Part shown: in pieces, positions 1 to 7,559 of the stretch
Layout of the letters: each line of letters starts with the position of its first letter
Numbering within the stretch: the first letter of the stretch is position 1
From: Bacteroidales bacterium
Lineage (GTDB): Bacteria > Bacteroidota > Bacteroidia > Bacteroidales > UBA4417
Length of the DNA: 64,000 bases
Reading direction: 5' to 3'
Assembly (NCBI GenBank): GCA_016707785.1
Contig: JADJGZ010000025.1
Location: forward strand, 9,385-73,384
Notes under the pieces: generated by a model
Seen by the model: the letters and a program-made list of their open reading frames with translations, nothing else
Told to the model about the DNA's origin: nothing
Database searches by the model: none
Translations under genes and position numbers: made by a program

Positions 1-210
1 ATGATCTTCCGGATTATTATAGCGTACAACTTTTAAAATTTTCAAGGTATCCTGATTGCCATTTTCTTCCTGGAACAGGTAAACCTGGCCAGGCTTGTAG
101 GCAATCCAGTCTTGTGCTTTTTTGCCTACTGAGTAATGTTTGCAGGAAAGGAATAGTTGGATCAGAATAAACGAGATAAGAAACAAAGGGAATTTGTAAG
201 TCGTTTTCAT
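1..210 (-). CDS. Lipoprotein, 3' end outside window (partial)
   Basis: Seventy codons from the ATG are present and the rest lies beyond the left edge. The start has a Lys, a hydrophobic run and then LFLSC, so Cys23 is a good lipobox cysteine and the product should be a membrane-anchored lipoprotein. The visible mature part (HYSVGKKAQDWIAYKPGQVY) is hydrophilic and I do not recognise its family. The lipoprotein call rests on the signal sequence only; the function is unknown. Confidence 0.7.
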   Translation of the reverse strand, partial: MKTTYKFPLFLISFILIQLFLSCKHYSVGKKAQDWIAYKPGQVYLFQEENGNQDTLKILKVVRYNNPEDH

Positions 211-344
211 TTTAGCCTAGGGTTCATGAAGTTAGCATCCTATGACCTTGTTTATTAGAAAGAATCAATTTGATGTTTCGCATGAATTTTGTCATGTGTA
301 TTCAGACGAGCAGAATTAAGTATGCCTCCATCTGGAATGGCAAT

Positions 345-767
345 TTATTTCCCACAAACTTCTTCTGTAAGTCTGTCAAGGTTTTGTTCATTACTTGGTA
401 TAACTATATGTGCTACCTGTTCAGCGACTTCAGCATTGTCAAATTCCTGATTCCACAGAACCAGGGTGCCTTTCGCAGAATTTGTAAGAGAGATGGTCAA
501 AGTAAACCTGGGTTCTGAAATATGCCTGATGACAACTTTTTCGTTTGGAATAATCTCAGCAAATTCCGAATCATTTACATAATTTACACCATCAGGCCCA
601 TGCATTATAAATGACCATTTCCCTCCGGTTATAAATTGAAACTGGCTAAAAGTATTGGTGAATCCAGCAGGCCCCCACCATTTTGCAAGTCTTTCAGGAT
701 GGCTGATTGCGGCGAAAATATTCCCTGGAAGAGATGGGATTTCACGAGAAGTACTGAATGTTTTCAT
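345..767 (-). CDS. SRPBCC / AHSA1-like domain protein
   Basis: A 140-residue protein made of one START/AHSA1-type (SRPBCC) fold. The early ISHPERLAKWWGPAGFTNTF is the hallmark of this family (P-E-x2-A-x-W-W-G-P), followed by GGKWSFIMHGPDG and a C-terminal amphipathic helix containing NLDRLTEEV. Family members are small helix-grip proteins that bind hydrophobic ligands; many are annotated as activator of Hsp90 ATPase homologue 1-like, but the ligand here cannot be read from sequence. It has full length for the family. It is monocistronic, with a decayed gene next to it. There is no signal peptide, so it should be cytoplasmic. Confidence 0.85.
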   Translation of the reverse strand: MKTFSTSREIPSLPGNIFAAISHPERLAKWWGPAGFTNTFSQFQFITGGKWSFIMHGPDGVNYVNDSEFAEIIPNEKVVIRHISEPRFTLTISLTNSAKGTLVLWNQEFDNAEVAEQVAHIVIPSNEQNLDRLTEEVCGK

Positions 768-884
768 TCGTTTAATTATAATTTCTCTTTTGTTAAAAAC
801 CTTTTTAGGAGGAAATCTGCACTGCGAAAGTATTGAGTTTTATATGACAGTAAGTTGTTAGACCCGATAAGCAATAACGTTCCG

Positions 885-988
885 CAGCTACCCGCTGCCA
901 GGCTTTATTCAACAATCTTTAGGACAGAACACTAATCTTAATAGTATTCAAGAGATGACAGCGTAAGCCTGGTAACGGGTAAGTGCTG
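885..988. repeat. Imperfect inverted repeat, arms 885-905 and 965-988
   Basis: The left arm (CAGCTACCCGCTGCCAGGCTT) is mirrored by the right arm, whose complement reads CAGCACTTACCCGTTACCAG then GCTT. Differences are two substitutions and a short gap; the spacer is about 60 nt. The arms are more GC-rich than their surroundings and lie just downstream of the decayed gene at 996-1489. It may be a relic of a mobile or recombination element; no integron attC layout (RYYYAAC then GTTRRRY) fits. Confidence 0.5.
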
Positions 989-995
989 TTTTGCA

Positions 996-1489
996 CTATT
1001 GGATCTTCATTAGTAAGTAGAAGTAGCAATCCATAATCTGTCCATTAAATTTTAAATCCAGTTCGTTGATTTTATCTTTCTGAAAATCGTTCAACTGAAT
1101 TTCTGGCAATTTCCTTATGTGATCCTTGTAATAATATTTTCAACTAATTCTTAAAGTATTTGACGTAGCTGTTTAGAAAACTCCAAAGTTTTTATGTCGT
1201 GTTCGGGTTTGTCAAAAGAATTTGTCTCATTTTTCATCTTTATTGAAATGAAAACTTTCAAGATCTTGTTTTCTAAAAATGACTAGAAACTATTCCTCTG
1301 GGATGTATGTTATTAGTTCTAACAGACCTAATGGTAGAATAACATGTTTAAGCATGCCACTTAAATAAGTTGTGCCTTTAACAACTATCAACAAATGATG
1401 ATTATTCAAAAATTCCATTTGATCTTGAGATATCTTTCTATATTTCTCAAATTGACTTAGCCCTAGTGAGTGCCAAAGATTAAAATATT
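996..1489 (-). pseudogene. Decayed protein-coding gene, family not recognised
   Basis: Read on the minus strand, this stretch gives long protein-like segments broken by stops and frame changes. The first, after a stop near 1489, is about 65 residues (FNLWHSLGLSQFEKYRKIS ... LKHVILPLGLLELITYIPEE). An in-frame TAG follows, then FLVIFRKQDLESFHFNKDEK. A frame change leads into NETNSFDKPEHDIKTLEFSK and QLRQIL, a TAA, then ELVENIITRI. A second frame change leads into YYKDHIRKLPEIQLNDFQKD and a terminal DCYFYLLMKIQ before TAG at 996-998. The composition looks protein-like throughout, which non-coding DNA would not give. I cannot name the family. No intact copy is present in the window. Two frame changes and at least two stops make sequencing error alone unlikely. 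Confidence 0.6.
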
Positions 1490-1548
1490 AATGTGTTTTC
1501 AAACTTGTCTTATTGTTTCTTTCATCTGTAACTCACCTCAACATCCTC

Positions 1549-2661
1549 CTACAAAACCCTGAACTCCTTCTTCTTTACCGTTACCTTCTCCAGCATCGGC
1601 ATATTTACATCCACTCCAATCCCCGGTTTTACAGGAACATCCATCGTTCCATCAGGATTTACAACAAATTCAGGATCTACAATGTCTTCCTTGTAATAGC
1701 GCTTGCTGGCAGAAATATCACCGGGCAGGGTGAAATTGGGCAGACTGGCAAGGGCTACATTGCCTGCACGGCCAATGCCTGATTCAAGCATTCCTCCATG
1801 CCATACCGGAATATTCATGGATGCACAGTAATCATGGATCAGTTTGGATTCAGTAAAACCTCCCACACGCCCGGGTTTGATATTGATAATACCACAGCTT
1901 TTTAACTCAATGGCTGCCCTCGTATCATCCAGCGAATGAATGCTTTCATCCAGGCATAGGGTAGTCCTTATCTGCTTCTGCAGTTTGGAATGGTCAAAGA
2001 TATCTTCATAACCCAGCGGTTGCTCAATCAAAGAAAGATTGTAATCATCCATCTTTTTAAAGAGTTCAACATCCTCCAGGGTATAGGCCGAATTGGCATC
2101 TACCTGCAGCATAATATCCGGGAAATTCTTCCTGAGTGCCTGCACAAATTGTATATCCAGCCCCGGGGAAATCTTGATCTTGATTCTTCCATACCCTTCG
2201 GCCAGGTAACCTTCCACTTTTTTAATCAGCTCATTCTCCGACGATTGTATTCCAATACTTACTCCTACATTCACTTTATCACGGGTGCCACCCAGCATCT
2301 TTGATAGGGAAATTCCCTTCGATTTGGCAAAAGCATCCCAAAGAGCAGCTTCAATCCCGGCTTTGGCCATCATATGCCCTCTCACCTTGGAATACAATCC
2401 AATCGCCTCATCCACATCTTTCAGGTCCTTCCCGAGTATCGACGGAATCAGGAAATCTTCGAGTATATGCCAGGCTGTTGTTACGGTTTCATAGGAATAA
2501 AAGGGTGTACCCTCGGCTACACTTTCGCCCCATCCGGTTACACCTTCGCCATCTACCCTTACAATGATGTGCTCTTCGTCATATTCGGTCCCCATGGAGG
2601 TGACAAATGGACTTACCAGGACCATCCTGATATGTCGGAGTTCGATTCTGTCAATTTTCAT
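1549..2661 (-). CDS. menC: o-Succinylbenzoate synthase / N-succinylamino acid racemase family (enolase superfamily)
   Basis: A 370-residue muconate-lactonising-enzyme subgroup member of the enolase superfamily. The capping domain is at about 1-125 and the barrel follows, with the catalytic KxK lysines in RIKIKISPG, metal ligands D (LQVDANSAY), E (LIEQPLGYED) and D (TLCLDESIHS), and the opposite-face lysine in GIINIKPGRVGG. The ending PVWHGGMLESGIGRAGNVAL matches the OSBS/NSAR family closely. OSBS makes o-succinylbenzoate for menaquinone; the same fold racemises N-succinyl amino acids, and sequence alone rarely separates them. No other men genes are nearby; upstream on the same strand is an M14 peptidase, which would suit an amino acid or peptide role equally well. 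Confidence 0.85.
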   Translation of the reverse strand: MKIDRIELRHIRMVLVSPFVTSMGTEYDEEHIIVRVDGEGVTGWGESVAEGTPFYSYETVTTAWHILEDFLIPSILGKDLKDVDEAIGLYSKVRGHMMAKAGIEAALWDAFAKSKGISLSKMLGGTRDKVNVGVSIGIQSSENELIKKVEGYLAEGYGRIKIKISPGLDIQFVQALRKNFPDIMLQVDANSAYTLEDVELFKKMDDYNLSLIEQPLGYEDIFDHSKLQKQIRTTLCLDESIHSLDDTRAAIELKSCGIINIKPGRVGGFTESKLIHDYCASMNIPVWHGGMLESGIGRAGNVALASLPNFTLPGDISASKRYYKEDIVDPEFVVNPDGTMDVPVKPGIGVDVNMPMLEKVTVKKKEFRVL

Positions 2662-2730
2662 ACTATGGATTTTTTAAAAATGATCTGATTATTTGATAAT
2701 TGGTAGGTTATTCGATTATTTGCTTGGTGT

Positions 2731-4257
2731 TTATTTTAGCAACCTGATAATAGGGAAATATTCGCCTTTTCTTATCAAGTGAGCAAATTTACTATAGGTA
2801 ACAAGTCCAAGCATGGACTGCGGCTCAAGTGCCAGGCAGATCATGCTTCCTTTTAACTGCGAGGTTTCCAGGACAAAATATTGGCCTTCAAGGTTTTCTG
2901 AATGGATATCATGGATTTCAACTTTCGGATTCACCGTTATATCTCCCTCAAAATCAATGGAATCGATGCCAGTTATAAAGTATTGCTGCAGCTTATCCGA
3001 TTTCCCTGGCTTATAGGGTGCCAGGTTCAGATGATGCCTTTCAGCCCATTCCAGCAATTCCTTGTTTTGTCCGGGCAGGAGGTAGGAGTGGGGAATCCTT
3101 ACACTTAGGGTAGAGATCACTTTGGGACGATAATCTTTGATCAAAACAGTTGAATCCTTTCCTGTTTTCCAGGAATAAACCGGTAACTCCAGGAAGCTTC
3201 CATCTGCTACATGGTCTGAATGCAGTGCAATTTCAGTGTGGCTATTGCTGCCGGGCAAAATCAAACGCTCTTTCCGGACCAGTTTCCTGATTTTAGAGGA
3301 GTTTTCTTTAACAAACAGCAATAATCCCATCATCCCTGCTTTCTGTCCTTCCGAACGACGCCTGATGTTATCCTTGAAGTTATCTTCTCCATTCATACCT
3401 TCCTGGATAAAGGCAAGTGTGTTGAGAATGCCAAGGCTTTGCCGGCCATCATTGATATCGAAGGTGCTATGACGGGTATAGCCTTGCCCGGGGGGATCTC
3501 CGGGTGAATATTCAAAGGATGAGAACCCTTGTTTCTTTAGATAATCAAGGATATATGGCAGGTATTTGTTTTTCGAAAAAGTCCTGATTTTCCCTGAAAC
3601 ATCCAGGTTAGTAGTGGTACCGATTGTAACCTCTGAATTCTTCCGGAACCCTATGGTCTTCCATTCATCACCATAAGGAGAATATTCATGGACATCCATG
3701 CTGACTTCAAACAGGTAGGTATCAAAGAAGGAATGCAAAGCTTGCGTCTCCGGCTCAGTGAGAATCATGTGATTACGGTTCAGGTCCATGCTGTTGGCAT
3801 TTCTTCTCCGGTTGGCTTCTGATCCATCCGGGTTCATCTGTGGAATTAGCGCCAGGTCCATCCGCTTGAATAATTCCCGATGTTCAGGTTTTGCCAGTTC
3901 CGCTGCAAGAAGCAATGCCCCTTCTTTACCGGATTGCTCATTCCCATGTTGTTGCGCAAAAATCAATACCTTAATTTTTGTGACATCTTTTCCAAATTCT
4001 CCATCTGAGAATAGTAAGGCATAGATGTTACGACCTTCCACAGACTTGCCAATGACCTTACGTTCAATGAACTCAGAAGATTTATCCAACTGCTCCACGA
4101 ATTCAGATAATTCATTGTAGCTCGTAGGCTCGGTCCAGCCTTTTTGAACAAGCGGTGTAACTAATGGCTGGGCTTCAATGAATGAAGGAGTCATAGCAAG
4201 TATAAAAACAAGAAAAAATATCAATAAGAGGTGTTGTTGTTTCATGGAAGGATTCAA
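2731..4257 (-). CDS. Secreted M14-family zinc carboxypeptidase
   Basis: A 508-residue exported protein with a signal peptide (residues 1-29, ending IEAQ). The M14 fold shows zinc ligands H104 and E107 in QQHGNEQSGKE and H190 in SMDVHEYSPYG, with the substrate-binding DLNRNH at about 158-163 and NPDGSEANRRR before it. The C-terminal ~180 residues form a non-catalytic extension, as in the larger bacterial members. It should trim C-terminal residues from peptides outside the cytoplasm. It lies between the NAD(P)HX repair gene and the enolase-family gene, all on the minus strand with gaps of about 70-100 nt, so co-transcription is possible. Substrate preference is unknown. Confidence 0.85.
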   Translation of the reverse strand: MNPSMKQQHLLLIFFLVFILAMTPSFIEAQPLVTPLVQKGWTEPTSYNELSEFVEQLDKSSEFIERKVIGKSVEGRNIYALLFSDGEFGKDVTKIKVLIFAQQHGNEQSGKEGALLLAAELAKPEHRELFKRMDLALIPQMNPDGSEANRRRNANSMDLNRNHMILTEPETQALHSFFDTYLFEVSMDVHEYSPYGDEWKTIGFRKNSEVTIGTTTNLDVSGKIRTFSKNKYLPYILDYLKKQGFSSFEYSPGDPPGQGYTRHSTFDINDGRQSLGILNTLAFIQEGMNGEDNFKDNIRRRSEGQKAGMMGLLLFVKENSSKIRKLVRKERLILPGSNSHTEIALHSDHVADGSFLELPVYSWKTGKDSTVLIKDYRPKVISTLSVRIPHSYLLPGQNKELLEWAERHHLNLAPYKPGKSDKLQQYFITGIDSIDFEGDITVNPKVEIHDIHSENLEGQYFVLETSQLKGSMICLALEPQSMLGLVTYSKFAHLIRKGEYFPIIRLLK

Positions 4258-4358
4258 GGTTTATCCTGGTTCAATAGGACTCAGTTCAAATAGGTTGTTA
4301 ATTTATGTGTTACTATAGATAATATGGGGTAGGATACTTTTAATTAGCTTGTTATGAA

Positions 4359-5876
4359 TTATTCAGAATCATAAATGGTATCCTGGAAAGCGGGTCCAAT
4401 ATGGTTGATGATATCTCCTGCCAGAAGGGCTTCCTGCCCGGTTTTAAGGCTTGCCAGGTCACCTGCATGTCCATGAAGATATACGCCCAGGAGGCAGGCA
4501 TCCAGTGGAGAATAATTTTGGGCAAGCAATCCTGTAAGGAGTCCGGTTAATACATCGCCGCTTCCCCCCGTGGCCATCCCGGGATTACCGGTTGGGTTGA
4601 AGAAATAATTTCCTCCGGGGGTACAAATGATGGTAAATGCCCCCTTGAGAATGATATAAACTTTTTGTCGTAAAGCATAATCACCCAGAAGATCCAGTAG
4701 CTCAAATCCATTGTTCCATTTTCCTGCGAGCCTTTCAAATTCCTTTGGATGCGGGGTAAGGATACTTCCTGCCGGGATAAATGCTTGCCAGGTTTTTTGT
4801 TCCGCCAGGATGTTCAGTGCATCTGCATCCAATACCAGGGGCACTTTGGCTTCCTGCAATAACAAACGGATGGTATTATGCGCTTCCCTGGATCGTCCGA
4901 GTCCCGGCCCTGCTCCAATGGCGGAGTAGGGCGACAGATCCGGTATCCTGGAACAGTCGTTTTGTCCCGGATCCACTGATATCATTGCTTCATGTACTGT
5001 TGATTGCAGAATCTCATATCCACAAACCGGCACATGAGTGGTGAGTAACCCCACTCCGGATCGAAGGCATGATTTGGAAGAGAGAATAGCTGCACCTATT
5101 TTCCCATGGCTTCCGGCAATCAGCAGCGCATGGCCATAGGTTCCTTTATGAGAAAAACGTTTCCTTGGTTTTATGATCTCCCGAATATCCTGCTTTGTGA
5201 GGAAATAATGATTGCAAGCCTGATTCCTGATAAATTCTTCATGCAATCCAATAGGCAGAACCACCCAATCACCCACAAGGAGTTCATTCTCACTGAGAAA
5301 GAAGGATAATTTCGGGAACTGGAAACTTAATGTATAATCAGCATGAACTACAGAAGCTCCCGGTCTGATGGCTTTATCGGCAAATAACCCGGAAGGGATA
5401 TCAATGGAAATCACAATTGCCTGTAATTTGTTGATATGATTAATTACCTCTCTTTCGATGCCTTCAACCGATTTGGAAAGTCCTGATCCGAAAAGTGCAT
5501 CAATGATAATATCCCCTGGTTCGGGTGAAAAGTGTAGTCCATCCTGCAGAAATACAGGTTCAAGGTCCAAACATTTAAGCTTTTTTAGGTTAATGCTAAA
5601 ATCAGGGGAGTATTTTTCTTTGTCTGATGGAATACATACCTGGACCTCAAATGAAATATCATGGAGCATCCTCGCCAATGCCAGACCATCGCCACCATTA
5701 TTCCCCGGACCACAGAAAATATAGAACCTGGGCGTTCGGCCTGATAACTTTCGAAGAATCCAATCGTAACATCGGCTGGCTGCCCTTTCCATTAAATCAA
5801 TGGATGCAACTGGTTCATGGGCTATTGTATAGGCATCAGCCTCTCTTACTATTCCGACAGGGAAAATCTTGATCAT
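4359..5876 (-). CDS. nnr: Bifunctional NAD(P)H-hydrate epimerase / ADP-dependent NAD(P)H-hydrate dehydratase
   Basis: A 505-residue fusion of the two enzymes that repair hydrated NADH and NADPH. The N-terminal YjeF epimerase domain (about 1-215) has the FCGPGNNGGDGLALAR motif and VISIDIPSGLF. The C-terminal ribokinase-like dehydratase domain (about 230-500) has GTYGHALLIAGSHGKIGAA, AIGAGPGLGRS, LTPHPKEFERL and GNPGMATGGSGDVLTGLL. Length and order match the usual fused bacterial Nnr. It acts in the cytoplasm: the epimerase equilibrates R and S hydrates and the dehydratase restores the S form using ADP. It is divergently placed to hydE, whose promoter lies in the 135-nt gap. Confidence 0.95.
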   Translation of the reverse strand: MIKIFPVGIVREADAYTIAHEPVASIDLMERAASRCYDWILRKLSGRTPRFYIFCGPGNNGGDGLALARMLHDISFEVQVCIPSDKEKYSPDFSINLKKLKCLDLEPVFLQDGLHFSPEPGDIIIDALFGSGLSKSVEGIEREVINHINKLQAIVISIDIPSGLFADKAIRPGASVVHADYTLSFQFPKLSFFLSENELLVGDWVVLPIGLHEEFIRNQACNHYFLTKQDIREIIKPRKRFSHKGTYGHALLIAGSHGKIGAAILSSKSCLRSGVGLLTTHVPVCGYEILQSTVHEAMISVDPGQNDCSRIPDLSPYSAIGAGPGLGRSREAHNTIRLLLQEAKVPLVLDADALNILAEQKTWQAFIPAGSILTPHPKEFERLAGKWNNGFELLDLLGDYALRQKVYIILKGAFTIICTPGGNYFFNPTGNPGMATGGSGDVLTGLLTGLLAQNYSPLDACLLGVYLHGHAGDLASLKTGQEALLAGDIINHIGPAFQDTIYDSE

Positions 5877-5996
5877 AACTCCTTTTTACCTTTCAAAGAT
5901 AACAAATGACTAGATTTTTTCAGTGATTACCTATCGAATCATTTGTTTAAACCAGAGATTCAAACGAATGAGGTGTGCGTTAATCATGAATAGCAT

Positions 5997-6004
5997 TAAC
6001 TTTG
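5997..6004 (+). promoter_or_regulatory. Promoter -7 box of hydE
   Basis: TAACTTTG is an exact match to the Bacteroidota sigma-ABfr -7 consensus TAnnTTTG. It ends 17 nt before the ATG at 6021. No clear -33 TTTG is seen at the usual distance, so it is a motif match, not proof. Confidence 0.5.
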
Positions 6005-6020
6005 TGCCAAATTGAATAGT

Positions 6021-7112
6021 ATGCAACCCTCCGTTAAGGAAATACTTGATTCCGGCGATTTTTCCAGGGAAAATCTTATCACATTACTTGGCTGTGCAAA
6101 GGAAGAGCGCGAGCTGATTTTTGAGAGAGGGGCAGCCGTGAAGAAAGAATATGTTGGCAATAAGGTTTATTTCAGAGGGTTGGTTGAATTATCCAATATC
6201 TGCTCAAAGAACTGCTATTACTGTGGAATCAGAAGAGGTAACAAAGTGGTTGACAGGTATTTCGTAACTGATGATGAAGTGCTGGAAGCAGCCCGTTTTG
6301 CCCTGGATGAAGGATATGGTTCAATGGTGATTCAATCCGGGGAACGAACAGATAAAGTGTTCACCGGCAAAGTCACAAACCTTCTTCAAAAAATAAAACA
6401 GTTGTCATCAGGTAAGCTGGGAATCACCCTTTCGATGGGGGAGCAATCCGAAGAAACCTTCAGGCAGTGGTTTGAAGCTGGGGCCCACAGGTATTTGCTC
6501 CGTATTGAATCTTCAAACCCTGAATTGTATTACAGGATTCATCCGAGGGATTCACATCATGACTTCGAATACAGGCTCCGTTCCCTGAAGTTGCTCCGTG
6601 AAATAGGATATAATGTAGGTACAGGGGTGATGATCGGACTTCCGTTCCAAACCCTAGATGACCTTGCCAATGACCTTCTCTTTTTTAAGGAATTGGATAT
6701 AGATATGGCGGGGATGGGACCCTATATTGAACATAAGGATACACCTCTTTATGAATTCAGGAATCAACTGATTCCTAAATCCGAAAGGTTTTATCTTAGT
6801 CTTAAAATGGTTGCTCTACTCCGGATCATGATGAAGGATATTAATATTGCAGCGACAACTGCAATGCAGACACTTGATAAACAAGGCCGGGAAAAAGCCT
6901 TAAAGGTGGGAGCCAATATTATTATGCCCAATCTTACCCCGGTGAAATACAGGGAAGGCTACCTGCTTTATGAGGATAAACCCTGCATTAATGAAGAAGC
7001 CAGTGAGTGCAGGAACTGCCTCGAAGCCCGCATCCATATTGCCGGCGATGAAATTGGATTTGGCGAATGGGGAGACTCAAAGCATTTTGCAGCACGAAAG
7101 GTAAAGGGTTGA
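6021..7112 (+). CDS. hydE: [FeFe]-hydrogenase H-cluster maturase HydE (radical SAM)
   Basis: A 363-residue radical SAM enzyme. The CxxxCxxC cluster motif is C61/C65/C68 (CSKNCYYCGIRRG). The C-terminal CINEEASECRNC gives a Cx7CxxC second cluster site, found in a subset of HydE proteins such as the Thermotoga enzyme. SMGEQSEETFRQWFEAGAHR and GTGVMIGLPFQTLDDLAND fit HydE rather than biotin synthase. HydE works with HydF and HydG to build the diiron subcluster; those genes and the hydrogenase are not in this window. An in-frame TTG at 6012 lies closer to the -7 box, but ATG 6021 is the better start. A repeat tract follows the stop. Confidence 0.92.
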   Translation: MQPSVKEILDSGDFSRENLITLLGCAKEERELIFERGAAVKKEYVGNKVYFRGLVELSNICSKNCYYCGIRRGNKVVDRYFVTDDEVLEAARFALDEGYGSMVIQSGERTDKVFTGKVTNLLQKIKQLSSGKLGITLSMGEQSEETFRQWFEAGAHRYLLRIESSNPELYYRIHPRDSHHDFEYRLRSLKLLREIGYNVGTGVMIGLPFQTLDDLANDLLFFKELDIDMAGMGPYIEHKDTPLYEFRNQLIPKSERFYLSLKMVALLRIMMKDINIAATTAMQTLDKQGREKALKVGANIIMPNLTPVKYREGYLLYEDKPCINEEASECRNCLEARIHIAGDEIGFGEWGDSKHFAARKVKG

Positions 7113-7280
7113 TTTCGGATTTTCGATTTTGGATTTCGGAATTTGATCCAAGTCCTAAGATTCAAGATCCAAGTCCCCAATCCTAAGTCCGACCAAATCC
7201 CAAATCACCAAATCACCAAATCCCAATCTCATCTCCTCTCCCCTATCTCTCTCCTCCTCCCCCTCTCCTCTTCTCCCTCC

Positions 7281-7536
7281 TAATCTCCTAATCTCCTAAT
7301 CTCCCATCTCCTCATCTCCTCATCTCCTCATCTCCTAATCTCCTAATCTCCTCATCTCCTCATCTCCTCATCTCCTCATCTCCTCATCTCCTCATCTCCC
7401 CATCTCCCATCTCCTCATCTCCTCATCTCCTCATCTCCCCATCTCCTCATCTCCCCCATCTCCCCATCTCCTCATCTCCTCATCTCCTCATCTCCTCATC
7501 TCCCCATCTCCAAATCTCCAAATCTCCAAATCTCCA
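7281..7536. repeat. Octamer microsatellite, about 30 copies of ATCTCCNN
   Basis: The tract is a nearly uninterrupted run of 8-nt units (ATCTCCTC, with variants ATCTCCTA, ATCTCCCC and ATCTCCAA), flanked at 7113-7280 and 7537-7559 by more degenerate pyrimidine-rich or AAATC-type words. It fills the space between hydE and rlmD and ends about 24 nt before the rlmD ATG. The units are not in any gene. An 8-nt period excludes coding; the tract is a slippage-prone satellite whose length probably varies. Confidence 0.85.
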
Positions 7537-7559
7537 CATCCCCTAATCCCCCCCCATCC

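Noticed and set aside
636..861. Two plus-strand frames over the SRPBCC gene
   Set aside because: They overlap a well-supported gene on the other strand and look like shadows.
850..1000. Integron attC site
   Set aside because: GTTAGAC and ATTCAAC occur, but in the wrong order for attC, and no integrase is present.
1513..1782. Plus-strand frame of 89 residues
   Set aside because: It is the antisense shadow of the enolase-family gene; composition is low-complexity and no family is seen.
7281..7536. Possible CRISPR array
   Set aside because: Units are 8 nt with no spacers, so it is a microsatellite.
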